Below are positions 60,646 to 64,000 of a stretch of DNA of 64,000 nucleotides, piece after piece; the stretch's first letter is position 1; the number at the start of each line of letters is the position of its first letter. The stretch is taken from positions 3,641,501-3,705,500 of the forward strand of contig NC_091866.1 in NCBI RefSeq assembly GCF_019399895.1, given 5' to 3'. The notes beneath the pieces are model-generated. The model did not search any database and had not been told where the DNA came from. It worked only from the letters and a program-made list of their open reading frames with translations. Origin of the DNA: Cardiocondyla obscurior. Its lineage: Eukaryota; Arthropoda; Insecta; Hymenoptera; Formicidae. A program made the translations under genes and the position numbers.

Positions 60646-63600
60646 TTTATTACCGTGTGCGGCGACTTCCGACCAAAAGTTGCTTTCGGTGACCCAATTT
60701 CACGGATCGCCCGTATCCGTGATTAACCACCGAGTTCTAATCAATGTTTGATGTTTTTTTTTAAACCCTGCGTGAGTTTTTATTAAATTCTTTTTTTTTT
60801 TTTTGCGATCGAAAGACTGTGAATTTTTTTTTAAGGAACATATCGAGTGCTTTCAAGCATATGTTTGCATTAAAATCCACATGTTCTGAATCGGAATACA
60901 TTATTTTCTCAATGAAAGATTGATTAATCGTTCCTATTTTTCAAGGAATTTCCATAAGCATTAATTCTCAAAGTTATTTTTAAAGAAATGCTCATGCAAT
61001 TTTTACTTTTATTAATCTCACTTAAATGTTCTAATTTGTTCAAATTATTTAACTTCTAATATAATATAATCAAATTAAAATCAAATAAAAAAATTACAAT
61101 CACATTTTCTCAAAGAAAATCTTTTCAACATATTCCAAAAATAAACACAAAAAGTACCTTTTCACTTCATCTTTTCAAGTCACGAAAATGTGGATATTAA
61201 TTAACATTCCTGACGTTTTCTGGAAAGAAGTTTTATTACTAACTCAAAAATTTGGGCAAACAGAAGAATGCTTTAATAATAAAATTTACGAAGGTACGAA
61301 GATATTTTAAAAGTTTCGCAAATGTCTAGTAAGAGACATTTAATGTGCAACTGTAGTTTTACTTTAAAACGTTTCTAGTCTTCTTTTCATCGATGTTAAA
61401 AATTCGTTCAACGATATTTAATCGACGTCCAAGGAAATCGCGCGGCCGTCTTTTTATTTTTTTATTTTAAATCTTTTTTTTTTATTTTTAGTCCAGATGC
61501 AACGACTGCACTGTGCGCAACGACGATTTACAGTGGGTGGCGCATTAAAATGTTTGTTTTTCCTTGGGCGACGTTAACTCACTGAGCTCCGCTCCCTGGA
61601 AACGCCCGTAAATAACACTTTCTGCGCAAGTGTCACATAACGTCTTCTCGCTACATGGACTTCGTTTCAAGCGCGTTTTTGCGGCGACCTGCAACGACGC
61701 ATCGTCATATTCCTGGCAGCAACGCCAGATTCCCGGCACTAGTTAATAAACTAAGAACAAGGGGAATAGCGAGGACGAAAGAAAGAAAGAGAAATGGAGC
61801 GCGAAGAACAGAAAAACGGGTAGAAAACTAGTATTAAAGTGCACGTGGGGGAGGGGTGAGACTCGGCCAACTTCCAGGCCACCCCTACTTGGCTTCTCAT
61901 TTTCTGAAATACAACCCAATGTCCACGTTGCCACACCATTCGACAAACTCGACACTTCTGAATAAAAAATCGAGAGGAAGAAAGAAAAAAAAAAGAAAAG
62001 AACGAGAAAAAACGTACATCAAAGCTGGATTTTCCATATACCTTAGTTCGGCTCATGCCGCACTAATAAATTATTTAATATAGAAGATTTTGCGGTGCTC
62101 TATCTACCTGCCTCATTGTTCGACAAAATATTATTCTATTCCGTGCTGTGTAACAGCTGCATGCAACGATCATGGCGCGATTTAATATTGCATACAGAAC
62201 CATGATCTCTGAACTAATTCACTAGAAACCACAGCGAAGCATTGAATTGATAATATCTATAATATACATTCGGAAATAACCCCTGTGATCGGCGCCGTTT
62301 CTATCTTTCTCTCTCCGCCCTGCAGGGGGGGAACTTCGGCAATAATTCAACGCGCTTTTTGCGCGCCTCGCGAATATAGATCGCGGCCTCCACACGCGCG
62401 CGTGCGAATCGATCGCGCATCGCGCAATGTCGCTTTTTGCGGCCGCGTCGAGCGATGTTCGCGGCGGAGACAAATGAACTTGGGTCATGATCATTTTTCC
62501 AACTTCGTCCCGCGACTTCTTGTCAAGCGGCGGTAGAAGCGAGCAAACCAGTAAAAAAAAAAAAAGGGGGAAAAAAGAAAAAAATATATATCGGGGGTTC
62601 CGCGCTTAGGAATATCCGATCGACGGGAAGCGTCGCGACGCCGTTTCGCAGGCGACTTTTTGCCTATAAGTCGGAGGACTTTTTGCATTCGTCTCGAGTC
62701 GCGAGGGTTCTTATCCACGCCTACAGACCGTCGTACGTTATAGCGAACGTAGCACGCTTTTCGCACGCGGTTCAAACGCAATACTTTTACTTTCGCACTG
62801 TCTCTCATACGTCGAGACGATTGAATCCTTCGCACGCATCGCAGCGCACGGAATAGAAGTCTAAGGAGTACAAATGTTAAATAAATCTTTACGTCGATAA
62901 ATTTCTTCAATTAAGAATAACTTGCTTGCGTTAAGTTACGATAAAACAATTATACCGAATAACAAATTATCGTTATGAAAATTGACGAGACAAAGCTGGC
63001 AATAATTATTTAACCGTCCATCTTAATAGCTTGGCCTAAATTAATTCTTTTCGTTTTATTTTCCATCGCGAACCTATTCCTCGAAGAAATCACCTCAATA
63101 AGATAAAATCAATTCGATCGTTCACATCTGTCATCCGTTTCCATGGTCTTCGGTCAATGCACCTCTTTTCCCTTTATCATCATTCACTCTCTCCCGGTGC
63201 TCGTCAGGATCCTCTTGCCCTGCGGCTTCGCCATCTCTGTTCCTCTCTTTCTCACGTACATCATTCCACCTCGGTCCTCGCCCTTCTTCCTTTGATCCTC
63301 CACGTCTGTCCTTCGTTCTCTTTCGCTGGGACTCTCCGGGCAATCTCGTTCGATAGAGCGTTAATTTGCATAGCAACTTCGAGAGCCGCACGATCAACGG
63401 ACGCTATCGTATCGCCGTAACTGGCGTAATATTGTGCCGGTATGAACTTATCGGCCAGGAAACGATACGATATCGATATTTTTTTTTCCCCTCCTTTCGC
63501 TCCTCGTACGCTCGGTCTTAAGTCGCGTTTGAAACTCCGAGCACCATCTTCGCACGCTATCGCTACATTTTTTAGAATCCTTTTCGCTGGATTGAAACGA

Positions 63601-64000
63601 TGTGTTACGTTAAAAATGCACGAATGTATAAACATACGTGTTTCTGCTATGCACGAGCATCGTCTGCACGAATATTGCGGAAAATAAAACGAAAATTAAC
63701 AGCGCCAATTACATTTTCGTATAAGCGTTTTAATTATTTAATTACGCTGCAATTAATTATCTTGTATACGACTTGAATTTAATTTTTTTCAATTAACAAT
63801 AGCGATTAATTGTAACGTTCAAGATAAGATTTTTTATAAAAGCATTATTAACTTCAATTTTTTTTCTTTTCTTTTCTTTTTTTCCTTATTAAATCAAGTT
63901 TTTTTTTTATGTAAGCAATTTTATAAAGTAAGTTAACGAACTCGTTTCCTAAGGCAAACTTAAGTATAATTATTTCCAAATGGTGAACTCCAATTAACAT
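60646..64000. other. AT-rich spacer with CpG patches at 62.3-62.85 and 63.1-63.65 kb, no gene seen
   Basis: 60720-61500 is very AT-rich. The two CpG patches give overlapping frames on both strands (62491-62910 minus, 63261-63635 minus, 63157-63420 plus) without recognisable content. A-rich run at 62553-62585 and T-rich runs near 63479 and 63860. Confidence 0.4.

Overview
The window looks like insect nuclear DNA. Long AT-rich stretches with many poly-A/T runs alternate with islands that are rich in CpG and not depleted of it, and there are insect-type TATA/Inr signals, short introns and one TTAGG-like run. Abundant CpG with AT-rich spacers fits Hymenoptera (ant or bee) best, but this is inference: no recognisable protein was found to anchor the taxonomy. 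The longest open frames (184 codons at 8364-8918 minus, 167 codons at 60142-60645 plus) match nothing I know and lie in stop-poor GC-rich or low-complexity sequence. I call no protein-coding gene with confidence. I saw no tRNA, rRNA, snRNA or CRISPR array.

The most structured part is the left 9 kb. On the minus strand, 2699-5081 reads as a chain of short exons with good splice sites: exon D (4861-5081), four near-identical 111-bp exons C4 to C1 separated by 112-bp introns (223-bp unit, 3912-4691), and a small exon relic A' (3775-3813). It continues with exon D' (3226-3418), exon B (2993-3130, a diverged relative of C) and exon A (2699-2729, a relative of A'). So an exon pair (C,A') has a diverged paralogous pair (B,A) next to it, and the C exon has recently amplified. 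All three frames of C contain stops, which favours a noncoding or terminal-exon role. Copies of another diverged repeat (core GATGTxCTTGACAGGTG) lie around this locus at about 2.4, 6.5, 7.0, 7.7 and 8.4 kb. The block ends at 8955-9002 with AATAAA followed by 24 A, like a retroposed mRNA end.

From 9 to 26 kb I see intergenic or intronic DNA with isolated signals: a probable TA-flanked MITE (10510-10842), a TATA+Inr core promoter with two CACGTG boxes upstream (11812-11962), a G-quadruplex motif (14317-14336) and three CACGTG boxes in 70 bp (21205-21274). The CpG-rich block at 26.0-30.2 kb looks like the 5' end of a plus-strand gene, with leader-like sequence and two good splice donors (26848 and 30138). 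Its coding exons are not visible here.

From 30 to 64 kb the DNA is again noncoding by eye. It holds scattered CpG islands (31.7-32.4, 33.3-33.7, 36.4-37.3, 38.35-38.8 and 48.5-50.0 kb), a CRE palindrome, a second weaker MITE (50865-51420), homeodomain-type AT clusters, GC-rich stem-loops, alternating purine-pyrimidine tracts and many microsatellites. Such a layout fits a large intron or regulatory intergenic region of a developmental gene; that is inference.
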